DNA of 47,493 nt from Chloroflexota bacterium (GTDB lineage Bacteria; Chloroflexota; Anaerolineae; Promineifilales; Promineifilaceae): the NCBI GenBank assembly GCA_022616275.1, contig JAKEFB010000080.1, forward strand, positions 1 through 47,493. The letters run 5' to 3'. Below, in pieces: positions 17,261 through 26,600 of this stretch. Under the pieces are notes generated by a model. That model saw only the letters and a list, made by a program, of their open reading frames with translations, was not told the DNA's origin and ran no database searches. A program made the translations under genes and the position numbers. Position 1 is the first letter of the stretch. Every line of letters begins with the position of its first letter.

Positions 17261-18028
17261 ATGGAGTTGCGTGTGGATGGCAAGGTAGCCATTGTGACCG
17301 GGGCCGGGCAGGGGTTAGGGGAGGCGATTGCCAAGACGTTGGCTGCGGCCGGGGCCAGCGTGGCCGTCAACGACCTGAACCCGGACCGGGCCGAGCGGGT
17401 GGCCGGCGAGATTCGTGCCGCCGGCGGGCAGGCTATTGGCCTGACGGCCGACGTGGCCAACAAGTTCCAGTGCGTCCACCTGGTGGAGAGCACCCGCGCC
17501 GAGTGGGGCCAGTTGGACATTCTGGTCAACAACGCCGGGGTGGAGCCGGTGGTCTCCATTCTCAAGATGGACGAATGGGACTGGAACCGCTGTATTGACG
17601 TGAACTTGAAGGGCACGTTCCTGATGAGCCAGCTCTGCGGCCGGGTCATGGCCGACGAGAACCGGGAGCGGGGTGGGGCGATTGTCAACATCACCTCTAT
17701 TGCCGGCGTGGAAATTCCGCTGGCCAACCGGGCCGCCTATTGCGCCAGCAAGGCCGGCGTGGTCGGCTTTGCCCGCGAGTGTGCCCGCGAATTTGCCCAG
17801 TACGGCATCCGCGTCAACACCGTCGTGCCCGGCGTCTTCATTACCCCAATGACGGAAAAGGCGCGCCAAAACCCGGAAATGATGGCCAGGTGGATGCGGG
17901 AAATTCCCATGGAGCGGCTGGGCGACGCCCAGGAAGTGGCCGGCGTGGTCCTCTTCCTCTGTTCAGACGCCAGCAGCTACATGACCGGCAGCACAATCAC
18001 CGTGGATGGGGGTAAAGTCATGCGGTAG
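17261..18028 (+). CDS. Short-chain dehydrogenase/reductase (FabG-like SDR)
   Basis: 255 residues from [16 protein letters not shown], with an excellent GGAGG five bases before the ATG. Classical SDR features: the cofactor motif TGAGQGLG near residue 13, NNAGV near 90, a catalytic Ser in [17 protein letters not shown] (Y-x3-K) near 160, and the C-terminal [14 protein letters not shown]. It probably uses NAD(P)(H) to interconvert a hydroxyl and a keto group. The sequence is close to 3-oxoacyl-ACP reductases and glucose dehydrogenases, so the substrate cannot be fixed. It stands alone, between two repeat-bearing gaps. Confidence 0.9.
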   Translation: MELRVDGKVAIVTGAGQGLGEAIAKTLAAAGASVAVNDLNPDRAERVAGEIRAAGGQAIGLTADVANKFQCVHLVESTRAEWGQLDILVNNAGVEPVVSILKMDEWDWNRCIDVNLKGTFLMSQLCGRVMADENRERGGAIVNITSIAGVEIPLANRAAYCASKAGVVGFARECAREFAQYGIRVNTVVPGVFITPMTEKARQNPEMMARWMREIPMERLGDAQEVAGVVLFLCSDASSYMTGSTITVDGGKVMR

Positions 18029-18107
18029 CTTGGAAGATAGTCCAGGCATGTGCTAAACTTCAACCCAGGTCCTCTTACCGTGTTCATTGCTCAGAGGAGG
18101 TGTGCAG

Positions 18108-18641
18108 ATGAGCAACGACATAGGCGATGATAGTCGCCTTGATGACGATAGTCACCAAGGTGACAATGGCCGCTACGGCCGCGATAGTCGCAGCAACCGT
18201 TCGGAGTACATTAAATTTGGACTGCTGATCCTGATCCTACTAGGTACGTTGGTCGTCATTGCCTTGCTGCGGCCGCTGATTTTTGAGCGGATTGTGCCGG
18301 CCGTCCTGGGCATGGGGAGCGGCAGCGACAGCCTCTACCTGCCTTCCGTGACAGTGCCTCAAGGCAACCAGCCCGGCAACCAGCCCCAGCCCGTAGACAC
18401 GGCCGTCCCTGGACCGGTGGAGAATATCGTCGCCCCAACGCCCGCGCCTCCCACAGCGCCCCCACCCACTCCCACGCCGACCCCGGTCCCGCTCCGCCAG
18501 CATGTCGTCCGGCCGGGAGAGAACCTGACCCGTATTGCCAGCCAGTACGGCGTGACAATCCAGGCCATCGTCGCCGCCAACCAGATCGCCGACCCCGATC
18601 GGATTACGGCCGGGACGGTTTTGCTGATTCCTGACCCTTAA
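18108..18641 (+). CDS. Membrane-anchored LysM-domain protein
   Basis: 177 residues from [14 protein letters not shown], chosen for the GAGGAGG seven bases upstream. An acidic, Asp-rich cytoplasmic N-terminus (about 1-35) leads to one membrane segment ([19 protein letters not shown]). An external Pro/Thr-rich linker with a Pro-Thr-Pro run follows, then one C-terminal LysM domain ([20 protein letters not shown]...LLIP). LysM binds peptidoglycan or chitin-like N-acetylglucosamine polymers, so the protein likely ties membrane to wall or displays on the surface. There is no catalytic domain. Confidence 0.88.
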   Translation: MSNDIGDDSRLDDDSHQGDNGRYGRDSRSNRSEYIKFGLLILILLGTLVVIALLRPLIFERIVPAVLGMGSGSDSLYLPSVTVPQGNQPGNQPQPVDTAVPGPVENIVAPTPAPPTAPPPTPTPTPVPLRQHVVRPGENLTRIASQYGVTIQAIVAANQIADPDRITAGTVLLIPDP

Positions 18642-18653
18642 GAGGGGTCATTA

Positions 18654-18720
18654 AGTAATTCAGTAATTGAGTAATTGAGTGTGCCCAGGAGTTACTTAAT
18701 TACCCAATTACCTAATTACT
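18654..18720. repeat. AGTAATT long imperfect hairpin
   Basis: Two 27-base arms (18654-18680, units of AGTAATT; 18694-18720, units of AATTACT) pair with a few G-T or mismatched positions around a 13-base loop. It is AT-rich against the GC-rich background. It lies between the LysM gene and the cyclic-nucleotide-binding gene and could act as a transcript-end hairpin, but it has the form of a dispersed repeat. Confidence 0.65.
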
Positions 18721-18741
18721 ATTATTTTCCAGAGGAAACAA

Positions 18742-19509
18742 ATGGATCCTAATCACCAATCCCTGCGCCAGATACCGTTGTTCAGCAACCTTTCAGAAGA
18801 AGTTATTCGCGAATTGGGCCAGAAACTGCTGCACCGCCACATCCAGGAAGGAGAAATCCTCTTTCGGAAAGGGGACACGGGTGATTCACTTTACATTATC
18901 GAATCCGGCTGGGTCAAGGCCGTGGCCGGCAACATTCATGGCGAGGAAGTGCTGCTGAACCAGTTCGGCCCGGGCGAATCCTTTGGCGAAATGTCCCTGG
19001 TGGACGGCCGGCCCCGTTCGGCCACCATTGTTGCTCTTACGGCGCTGGAAGCGCTGCAACTGAAACGAGACGACTTCCTGGACGTGCTAATCGAGCAGCC
19101 GGAATTTGCTCTGGAGCTGTTGCGCGACATTTCCGGCAAGCTGCGTTTTGCCGCCAACTACATCCAAAAAGTAACGGAGTGGAGCCAGTACATTGCCGAG
19201 GGTAACTATATGCACGCCCTCGACGAAATCGAGTCGGCCCAGATAACGGCCGCGGAGGAAGGGGACGAGGGCGAAGAAGAACGGACTCGCGCCTTCCTGG
19301 AATCTCTGTTCAAGATGATCCACCACATCAAGGCCCGCGAGGAGGACCTGGAACGCCAGGTGCAACAACTGCGGATTAAGATTGACGAGGGCCGGCGAGC
19401 CAACGACGTGGCTGAAATTACGGAAACGGAATATTTCCAGGAACTGCAGCGCCGGGCCAAGGCCATGCGCCAGGGCGGCCGGGGCCCTAAAGGTGGTTCT
19501 ACGGATTAA
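18742..19509 (+). CDS. Cyclic-nucleotide-binding domain protein with C-terminal coiled coil
   Basis: 255 residues, with AGAGGA upstream of the ATG. Residues about 8-130 form a Crp-type cNMP domain: IPLFSNLSEEVIREL, RHIQEGEILFRKGDTGDSLYIIESG, and the phosphate-binding cassette GESFGEMSLVDGRPRSATI with the Arg that contacts the cyclic phosphate. There is no helix-turn-helix. Instead the C-terminus (about 145-255) is charged and helical with likely coiled coil (HIKAREEDLERQVQQLRIKI). It therefore looks like a cNMP-responsive adaptor rather than a transcription factor. The tandem class III cyclase follows 95 bases downstream, suggesting sender and receiver of the same messenger (inference). Confidence 0.88.
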   Translation: MDPNHQSLRQIPLFSNLSEEVIRELGQKLLHRHIQEGEILFRKGDTGDSLYIIESGWVKAVAGNIHGEEVLLNQFGPGESFGEMSLVDGRPRSATIVALTALEALQLKRDDFLDVLIEQPEFALELLRDISGKLRFAANYIQKVTEWSQYIAEGNYMHALDEIESAQITAAEEGDEGEEERTRAFLESLFKMIHHIKAREEDLERQVQQLRIKIDEGRRANDVAEITETEYFQELQRRAKAMRQGGRGPKGGSTD

Positions 19510-19516
19510 ACGAGGC

Positions 19517-19595
19517 AATAGGACGCAGATGCACGCAGATTAACGCAGATAAACAGGGAAAATCAGCATTTATCGGCGTCAATCTGCGTCCTATT
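19517..19595. repeat. ACGCAGAT inverted-repeat element, copy 2
   Basis: The left arm (19517-19553) contains ACGCAGAT three times; the right arm (19568-19595) reads TTTATCGGCGTCAATCTGCG then TCCTATT. The outer AATAGGACGCAGAT pairs exactly with the right end. It fills the gap before the cyclase gene and ends 9 bases before its ATG, with no Shine-Dalgarno left visible. Confidence 0.7.
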
Positions 19596-19604
19596 AACAG
19601 TTAA

Positions 19605-22600
19605 ATGGATTCTTCGGCCGTCTACATACCCGTTGATCGCCGCCGGGCCATTGCCCGGGGCGAAGCCATGCCCGACCGGACCACCGGGGCGGCCTTGTTT
19701 GCCGACATTTCCGGTTTCACCCAATTGACCAGCGCCTTACTCGACGAATTGGGACCGCAGCGGGGAGCGGAAGAGGTGCTCCGCCACATCAACCCGCTGT
19801 ACGACGCCCTCATTGACCGGCTGCATCATTACGGCGGCAGCGTCATCGGTTTTGCCGGTGACTCGATTACCTGCTGGCTGGACGGCGACGACGGCCGGCG
19901 GGCTATCGCCTGTGCCCTGGCCATGCAGGGGACCATGTCTCGCTTTGCCACGGCCAGAACTCCGGCCGGGGCCGAGATCCCCCTGGTCATTAAGGTCGCC
20001 ATTGCCGTCGGGCCGGTGCGCCGCTTCGTGGTCGGCGACCCGCATATCCAGGCCATTGACGTCCTGGCCGGGGCCACGCTGGATCGCATGGCCGCGGCCG
20101 AAAGCCAGGCCGGCAAGGGAGAGATTGTCGCCAGCGCCGAGGTGATAGAAGCAGCCGGGGGCGAGCCGGTGGTCCAGGTGGCCGAGTGGCGCAAGGATGA
20201 ACCGGGGGGTGGACGCTTTGCCGTCATTACCGGGTTGGCCGCCGACGTGGCCCCATTGCCCTGGCCGGCCGGGTTGCTGTACCCGGGGCGCAATGAATAT
20301 GGGCTGACCGAAGCCCAGGTCCGCCCCTGGCTACTGAAGCCCGTTTACGAGCGTTTGCAAAGCGGCAGCGAATTTTTAAGTGAATTGCGGCCAGTGACGG
20401 CCCTCTTTTTGAAATTTTCCGGCCTTGACTACGACGCCGAGGACGCCGGCCAGAAGTTGGATAGGTACATTCGCTGGGTGCAGGGCGTCCTTGGCCGCTA
20501 CGAAGGCTACCTGCTGCAACTGACTGTCGGCGACAAGGGCAGCTATTTGTACGCTGCTTTCGGCGCTCCTCTGGCCCACGACGACGACCCGGCCCGGGCG
20601 GTGGTGGCGGCGCTGGAGCTGCAGGAGCCGCCCTCCGGCCTGGATTTCACGCCCCAGGTCCAAATCGGCGTCAGCCAGGGCCGGATGTGGACCGGGGCCT
20701 GCGGCGCGCAGACCCGCCGGACGTATGGTGCTATGGGCAACGAGACCAACATGGCCGCCCGCCTGATGACCCTGGCCCAACCAGGCCAGCTCCTGGTGAC
20801 CGAGCGGGTGGCCCTGGCCGTCGAGAAGAGTGTCCGCCTGAATAGCCTGGGGCCGGTGACTATCAAGGGCAAAAGCAGGCCCTTGCAGCTTTACGAAGTG
20901 CTGGGCCGCCAGGCAGCTTCCCTGCAGCGGCCGTCTACCCTCTTTACCCACCCCCTGGTCGGCCGGAACGAGATTCTAGCCAGCATGGAACAGACCCTGG
21001 CCCAGGCCAGAACGGGGATGGGGCAACTGTTGCAGTTGGAAGGTCAGGCCGGCCTGGGTAAAAGCCACCTGGCGGCCGTTTTCGCTGAGCGGGCGGTGGG
21101 ACTGGGCTGGCGCGTGGCTCTGGGGAATTGCCAGAGTATTAATCAGGATAGCGCTTACTACCCCTGGCAGCAGATTTTTCATAGTTTGCTGGAGTTAGAC
21201 GAGAGTGACGCGCAGGGGCCGGGAACGGCCGCCTACCACGTGGCCCATCTGGAACGGCTGGCCCAGGAAGCGAACCCGGACTGGCTGGTACGTTTGCCGT
21301 TGCTGGGCGACCTGTTGGGGTTGCCCATTCCCGATAACGCCACCACGGCCGCCCTGGAGCCCCGGTTGCGGCAGAGGGCGCTGTTCGCCCTGGCGGTGGA
21401 GATGGTCCAGACCTGGTCGCGCCGGCAGCCGCTGCTCCTGTTGATCGAGGATGCCCACTGGATGGACGAGGCTTCGCTGGGGCTGGCCCAGGCCCTGGGT
21501 TGGGCCATTGGCCAGTTGCCGGTTATGCTGCTGCTGGTCCACCGGCCGGCCCTTCCGGCGGGGGGCGAGGACAGCGCCGGCCAGGCGCTACTGCCTGACC
21601 TGGCCGGGCAGCCTTACATCCACCGGATTGATTTAACTGAGTTATCGTTGGAAGGGATAGCGGCGCTGGTGGCCCATCGTTTGCAGGGTCAGGCCTCACC
21701 GCTGGCCCTCTCCCTGCTCCAGGCCAAGGCCCAGGGCAACCCGTTCTTTGTCGAAGAGCTGGTGGATACCCTACGCGAGTCAGGCCGTTTGCGCCGGCAG
21801 GCCGACGGCGTCTGGGCGCTGTCGGAACCGGTCTTCCAGGCGCTGCGCGATGCCAACTGCCTGGTGAAGCGCAACGGCCACTGGGTGCTGGCCGACGATG
21901 CGCCCTTGTCGGCCGTAGATCTGGGCATTCCCGTCTCCATTCATGGCACGGTGCTCTCGCGCATTGACCGCCTGCCGGAAAGCCACAAATTAACGTTGAA
22001 AGCGGCCAGCGTCATCGGCCGGAGCTTTGAGATGGAATTGCTGGTCCTCTCCCATCCCGCCCAGCCGGAGCGGGAGACGCTCTGGGCACAGGTGCAGGAG
22101 ATGGAAGCCCGTGACCTGGTCCGGCTGGAGCAGTCACGTCGGCCCGGGACGATGCCGTTGTACATGTTTAAGCACAACATTACCCAGGAGGTGGCTTACG
22201 AAACGCTCCTCTTTGCCCAACGGCAGCAGCTCCATCGGGCGGTGGGCGAGGCGTTGGAGCGATTATTCTCGAACGAAGTGGAGCAACTGGCCTACCACAC
22301 CTTCCTGGGCCAGGACTGGCCGCGGGCGGTGCGCTACCAGTTGCAGGCCGGGGAACAGGCCCGGCAGTTGTTCGCTAACCAGCAAAGCATCGAATATTTC
22401 CGCAAGGCGTTGCAAGGAGCGGAAAATCTGCCTCCGGCCGAGACGGTCGGCGAACGGCAGACGATCCACACGGCCCTGGGCGAGCTGCTGATCACGACCG
22501 GGCAATACGAAACGGCCTTAGCCCATCTGCATGAAGCCCTGGCGCTGGCCCGGAAGCGAGGCGACCAACAGGGGCAGGCGCGGGCTTGCCGCTGGCTGGC

Positions 22601-23690
22601 CCGTCTCTACGAGCTACAGGGAGAGTACCCACCGGCGCTGGAGTGGATTCAAAAAGGATTGCTGGCCCTGGCTTCCCAGGAGACGGCCGAGGCAGTGGAG
22701 ATGTTGCTCATTGCCGGGCTGATTAATACCCGGCAGGGAGATTACGACAACGCCCTGGCCCTGTGCCAGCATAGCCTGCAATTGGCCGAGAAATTGGGCG
22801 AGTTGTCTGTCCTGGCCCGCACCTACAACTTGCTGGGCATTATTACCCGCCTGCGCGGCAGCAGCACCGACGCCGTCGCCTATTTCCAGAAATCATTCGA
22901 CCTGTACCGGGAGGCCAACAACATCCACGGCCAGGCGCTGGCCCAGATGCAAACTGCCACCGCTTATTTTGACATGAGCCAGTGGCGAGAAGCGGACCGC
23001 TTTTATCGCCAGGCTCGCGACATCTTCGGCCAGCTTGGCGACATTTACAACAACATGGCCGTAGACAACAACCTGGGAGGCATTGCCCTGAACCAGGGGC
23101 GGCTGGAAGATGCGCTGGCCTTTTACCAGGAGGCGCTAGAAGCCCAGGAGCAAATCGGCCGCTCCCTGTGGATCCTGGGCGTGCTGCATATGAACCTGGG
23201 CCACACCTTTATCCGGCTGGGCCAGGCGGAGGCCGCCCGGGAACACCTGCGCACCAGCCAGGAATACTTTAGCCAGGCCAAAGCGCGGGACTTTCTACCG
23301 GAGATGCACCGCCTTTTTGCCGAAGCGGCCTTGCTGGCCGGTGAGCTGGCTGAGGCTGAGTCCCAGGGCCGGCTGGCGCTGGAGCTGGCCAACGAAATGT
23401 CCATGCGCGGCGAGCAGGGCAACAGCCGGCGCGTCCTGGGCGAAATTGCCATGGCCCAGGGCCAGGGAAAGACGGCCAGGCAATACCTCGAGGACAGCCT
23501 GGCCATCCTGGAAGAGGTCAACGACGCCTACGAATGGGCGCGCTGCCAGTTGTCCCTGGCCCGGCTGCACGCCTGGCAGGCTAGGCCAGAGCTGGCCCTG
23601 GCCGCTCTAGAGTCTGGCGAAGCCGTCTTTGAGCACCTGGAGGCGGCCCTGGACCTGGCGGCCGCCCGGGCGCTGCGCGACGAACTGTAG
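19605..23690 (+). CDS. Tandem class III nucleotide cyclase / AAA-type ATPase / TPR signalling protein
   Basis: 1361 residues. Cyclase half 1 (about 28-200) has ALFADISGF (metal Asp 34) and FAGDSI (Asp 86) but lacks the N-x3-R pair. Cyclase half 2 (about 265-430) has Lys 270 where a metal Asp belongs but keeps NETNMAARL (Asn 382, Arg 386). Together they could form one composite active site, as in soluble adenylyl cyclase, which has the same cyclase-cyclase-ATPase-repeat order. The ATPase part has Walker A GQAGLGKSH near 479 and Walker B LLLLIEDAHWMDEA near 610. From about 900 to the end are TPR-type helical pairs (RQGDYDNALALCQHSLQLAE, NQGRLEDALAFYQEALEAQE). It is probably a cytoplasmic cAMP-making sensor gated by its ATPase/TPR part. 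The start fits homologous openings (YIPVDRRRAIARGEAMPDR). The 3' end overlaps the convergent gene by 84 bases. Confidence 0.9.
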   Translation: MDSSAVYIPVDRRRAIARGEAMPDRTTGAALFADISGFTQLTSALLDELGPQRGAEEVLRHINPLYDALIDRLHHYGGSVIGFAGDSITCWLDGDDGRRAIACALAMQGTMSRFATARTPAGAEIPLVIKVAIAVGPVRRFVVGDPHIQAIDVLAGATLDRMAAAESQAGKGEIVASAEVIEAAGGEPVVQVAEWRKDEPGGGRFAVITGLAADVAPLPWPAGLLYPGRNEYGLTEAQVRPWLLKPVYERLQSGSEFLSELRPVTALFLKFSGLDYDAEDAGQKLDRYIRWVQGVLGRYEGYLLQLTVGDKGSYLYAAFGAPLAHDDDPARAVVAALELQEPPSGLDFTPQVQIGVSQGRMWTGACGAQTRRTYGAMGNETNMAARLMTLAQPGQLLVTERVALAVEKSVRLNSLGPVTIKGKSRPLQLYEVLGRQAASLQRPSTLFTHPLVGRNEILASMEQTLAQARTGMGQLLQLEGQAGLGKSHLAAVFAERAVGLGWRVALGNCQSINQDSAYYPWQQIFHSLLELDESDAQGPGTAAYHVAHLERLAQEANPDWLVRLPLLGDLLGLPIPDNATTAALEPRLRQRALFALAVEMVQTWSRRQPLLLLIEDAHWMDEASLGLAQALGWAIGQLPVMLLLVHRPALPAGGEDSAGQALLPDLAGQPYIHRIDLTELSLEGIAALVAHRLQGQASPLALSLLQAKAQGNPFFVEELVDTLRESGRLRRQADGVWALSEPVFQALRDANCLVKRNGHWVLADDAPLSAVDLGIPVSIHGTVLSRIDRLPESHKLTLKAASVIGRSFEMELLVLSHPAQPERETLWAQVQEMEARDLVRLEQSRRPGTMPLYMFKHNITQEVAYETLLFAQRQQLHRAVGEALERLFSNEVEQLAYHTFLGQDWPRAVRYQLQAGEQARQLFANQQSIEYFRKALQGAENLPPAETVGERQTIHTALGELLITTGQYETALAHLHEALALARKRGDQQGQARACRWLARLYELQGEYPPALEWIQKGLLALASQETAEAVEMLLIAGLINTRQGDYDNALALCQHSLQLAEKLGELSVLARTYNLLGIITRLRGSSTDAVAYFQKSFDLYREANNIHGQALAQMQTATAYFDMSQWREADRFYRQARDIFGQLGDIYNNMAVDNNLGGIALNQGRLEDALAFYQEALEAQEQIGRSLWILGVLHMNLGHTFIRLGQAEAAREHLRTSQEYFSQAKARDFLPEMHRLFAEAALLAGELAEAESQGRLALELANEMSMRGEQGNSRRVLGEIAMAQGQGKTARQYLEDSLAILEEVNDAYEWARCQLSLARLHAWQARPELALAALESGEAVFEHLEAALDLAAARALRDEL

Positions 23691-26600
23691 GGGTACGATA
23701 CATCGTGCCCCTACACATCGTGCCCCTACAGCGGCCGGGGCCGGCGAGGCGCTGGCCTGGGTGGGTGGGGCTGCCCCGATGATAATCGGCAGGTAGAGCG
23801 TACTGCCGCTGACCATAACCACCGCTACGTCGCCATCGCTGCCGCTGTCGTCGTCGGTGACAGTGAAGGTGACAGTGTAAACGCCCAAGCCGGTGGGTGT
23901 AAAGCTGAAATCCTCATCGGTTCCGTCAGGCACATTCTGGCCGTTGCTGGCCACCACTTCCCAGAGGAAGGTATGGCTGTCACTCAGGCCAGGGTCGGTG
24001 AAAGAGCCATCAAGCGTTACCAGGTTGTTGCTGGTCGCAGTCTGGTCTGGCCCAGCGTTGGTGGTGGGGGCGACGTTGTTGACGGTGATAATGGCTGTAT
24101 CTGTGCCGCTGTCGCCGTCGTTGTCGGTCACCGTAAGGGTAGCGGTGTAAACGCCGTTGTCGTAGGGGGTGAAAGTGAAGTTGAGCGTGGTGAACTCCGG
24201 GATGACCTGGCCGTTACTGGCCACTACCTGCCACAAGTAGGTGTGGGTATCGTTACCACCGGGGTCGGTGAAGGAGCCGCTGATGGTTAGCCACTGCCCT
24301 TCGTTGGCGACCCGGTCCGGCCCGGCGTTGGCCGCGGGGGCAGCATTGTCTACCAGCACCAGGGCCACGTCGCTGTCGCTGCCACCATCGTCGTCCGTGA
24401 CCGTCAGCGTGACGGTGTAGACGCCGTTGTCAACGGGCGTGAAGCTAAAGCTCTGGTCGGTTCCGTTGGGGATCGTCTGCCCGTTGTCGGCCGTCACCTG
24501 CCACAGATAGGTGTGGCTATCGTTGCTGCCGGGGTCGGTCACCAGGGCAGCGAGCGCCACCAGGTCGCCCTCGCCCACGGACTGATCCGGTCCGGCGTCG
24601 GCCGTCGGAGCCACATTACCGGCCGTGATGAACGCTACGTCACTGTCGCTGTCGCCGTCGTCGTCGGTGACAATCAGCGTAACGGTGTAGACGCCGTCGT
24701 CAAAGGGGGTGAAGCTGAAGTTCTGACCGGCCCCGTTGGGAATGTTCTGGCCGTTGCTGGCTGTTACCTGCCACAAATAGGTGTGGCTATCGTTGCTGCC
24801 AGGGTCGGTCACCAGGGCAGAGAGCGCCACCAGGTCGCCCTCGCCCACGGACTGATCCGGTCCGGCGTCGGCCGTCGGAGCGACGTTACCGGCCGTGACC
24901 ACTATCACGTCGCTACTGGCTGCGCCATAGCTGTCGGTGACGGTGAAAGTGACAGTGTAGAGGCCGTTGTCAAAGGGCGTGAAGCTGAAGTTCTGGTTCG
25001 CCCCAGCGGGGACAACCTGGCCGTTGCTGGCCGCCACCTGCCAGAGGAAGGTGTGGCTGTCATTGGGGTTGGGGTCTTGGAATGTGCCACTGAGCGCCAC
25101 CAGGTCGCCCTCGTCGGCGGCCTGGTCGGAGCCGGCGTTAGCGGTCGGGGCGACGTTGGGTACGGCCAGGGTGAAGAAGTTGCCATGGTCCAGCAGCAGG
25201 GCCACGTTGCCAGCCTCGTCCACCGCCTGGACCCAATAGGAAACCAGACCCACCGGCCGGGACACTGAACCCGTCGCCTGCCCGGTGGTTGGATTGTAGG
25301 CCATCTCCACCTTCGACCAGGCGCTCTCCCCCTGGGCGTAATACAGCACCACCACCCGCTGGACGCCGCCGCTGTCATCCTCGACCAGGACCGAGAACTC
25401 CAGCGTTGCCGGGGTGGTGATGGCCGTCGCCTGCCAGATTTGCGGGGCCAGGAAATCGGTCTGGCTGAAGGGTGCGGTGTAGACGGCCAGCTCCAGGCTG
25501 CCGTACAGCCGCTCGAGACCGACCGTCGGTGTCACCCCGGCCGTGGCCAGGAACTGGCCCGGCACGACCACCAGCCGCTGGCGCATCTGGCCGTCCACGG
25601 CCAGGAAGCGGTTGACCGAGACGGGAACCACCGGATACCACTGGGCGACGGGGTAGCTGGACTCGGCGGCCAGGTAAATCTCCTCGGTGATGACGCTGGC
25701 CACGACCGGGTCAAAGGCCAGGGTGTCGCTGAAGGAGCCGCCCAGGAGGAGCACCCCGTGGGCGATGTCGCCGGGGGTGGAAAGCTCAATAGTCGTGCGC
25801 GGCTGGACCGGCCGGCCGCCGGTGACGTGCAGGTCGCTCTCCCCCTGGAGGGTGTAGTACGTCCCAGGGGCGAAGCCGCTGTTGGCGTGGGCCTCGTAGG
25901 CAAAGGTCAGCGTGTAGTTGGTTGACCCCCGAATGGGCGCCAGGCTGGCTTCACCACCAGGTTGGTGGCCGAGGGCGTTGGGCATGTCCACGGCCAGCAT
26001 CGGCAGGCCGTAGAGCGTCAGCTCCAGCAGCACCTTCTCGTCGTAGGAGCTGAGCGAGCCGCCGACGATGCTGTTGTAGTAGCGCTGCTTGGCTGCCAGC
26101 AAGGCGCTGCCCACCGTCGGCGTGCCGGCCGAGTCGTCGGCCAGCTCCTCGACAAAGTTGACCATCAGCCGCTCCGAGTAAGCCACCAGGTCCGAGTCGC
26201 CGTAGCCGTAGCCGGTGTTGCCCAGATAGGTCGCCCCCTGGCGCAGAAAAGCCTGGGCCCAGTCCGTGCCGGTGGGTATGGAACTGGCCGCCAGGTCGGA
26301 GATGCTCAGCCCTGAATGGCAGCCGACGGAGAAGACCAGCGAGCCGAGGTAGCTGGTCGTGCTCGTCACCTCCGTGGCCCAGACCAGGCTGGGGTCGTTG
26401 GGGAAGAAGTTGAAATGCTGGAAATGGGAGTTGAGCGAAATCAACCCCGGCGCGTCCGTCAGGGCAAAGAGATTGTTGCGGAAATCATTGGCCGTCCAAC
26501 TGTTGTCAATCATCGGGGTGATGCTGCCAATCCCAGCCGCAGCCAGCGTCTGGCTGACGGCGGTGGCCTGGTCTATGAGGAAGTCGTAGCCGGTGACCAG

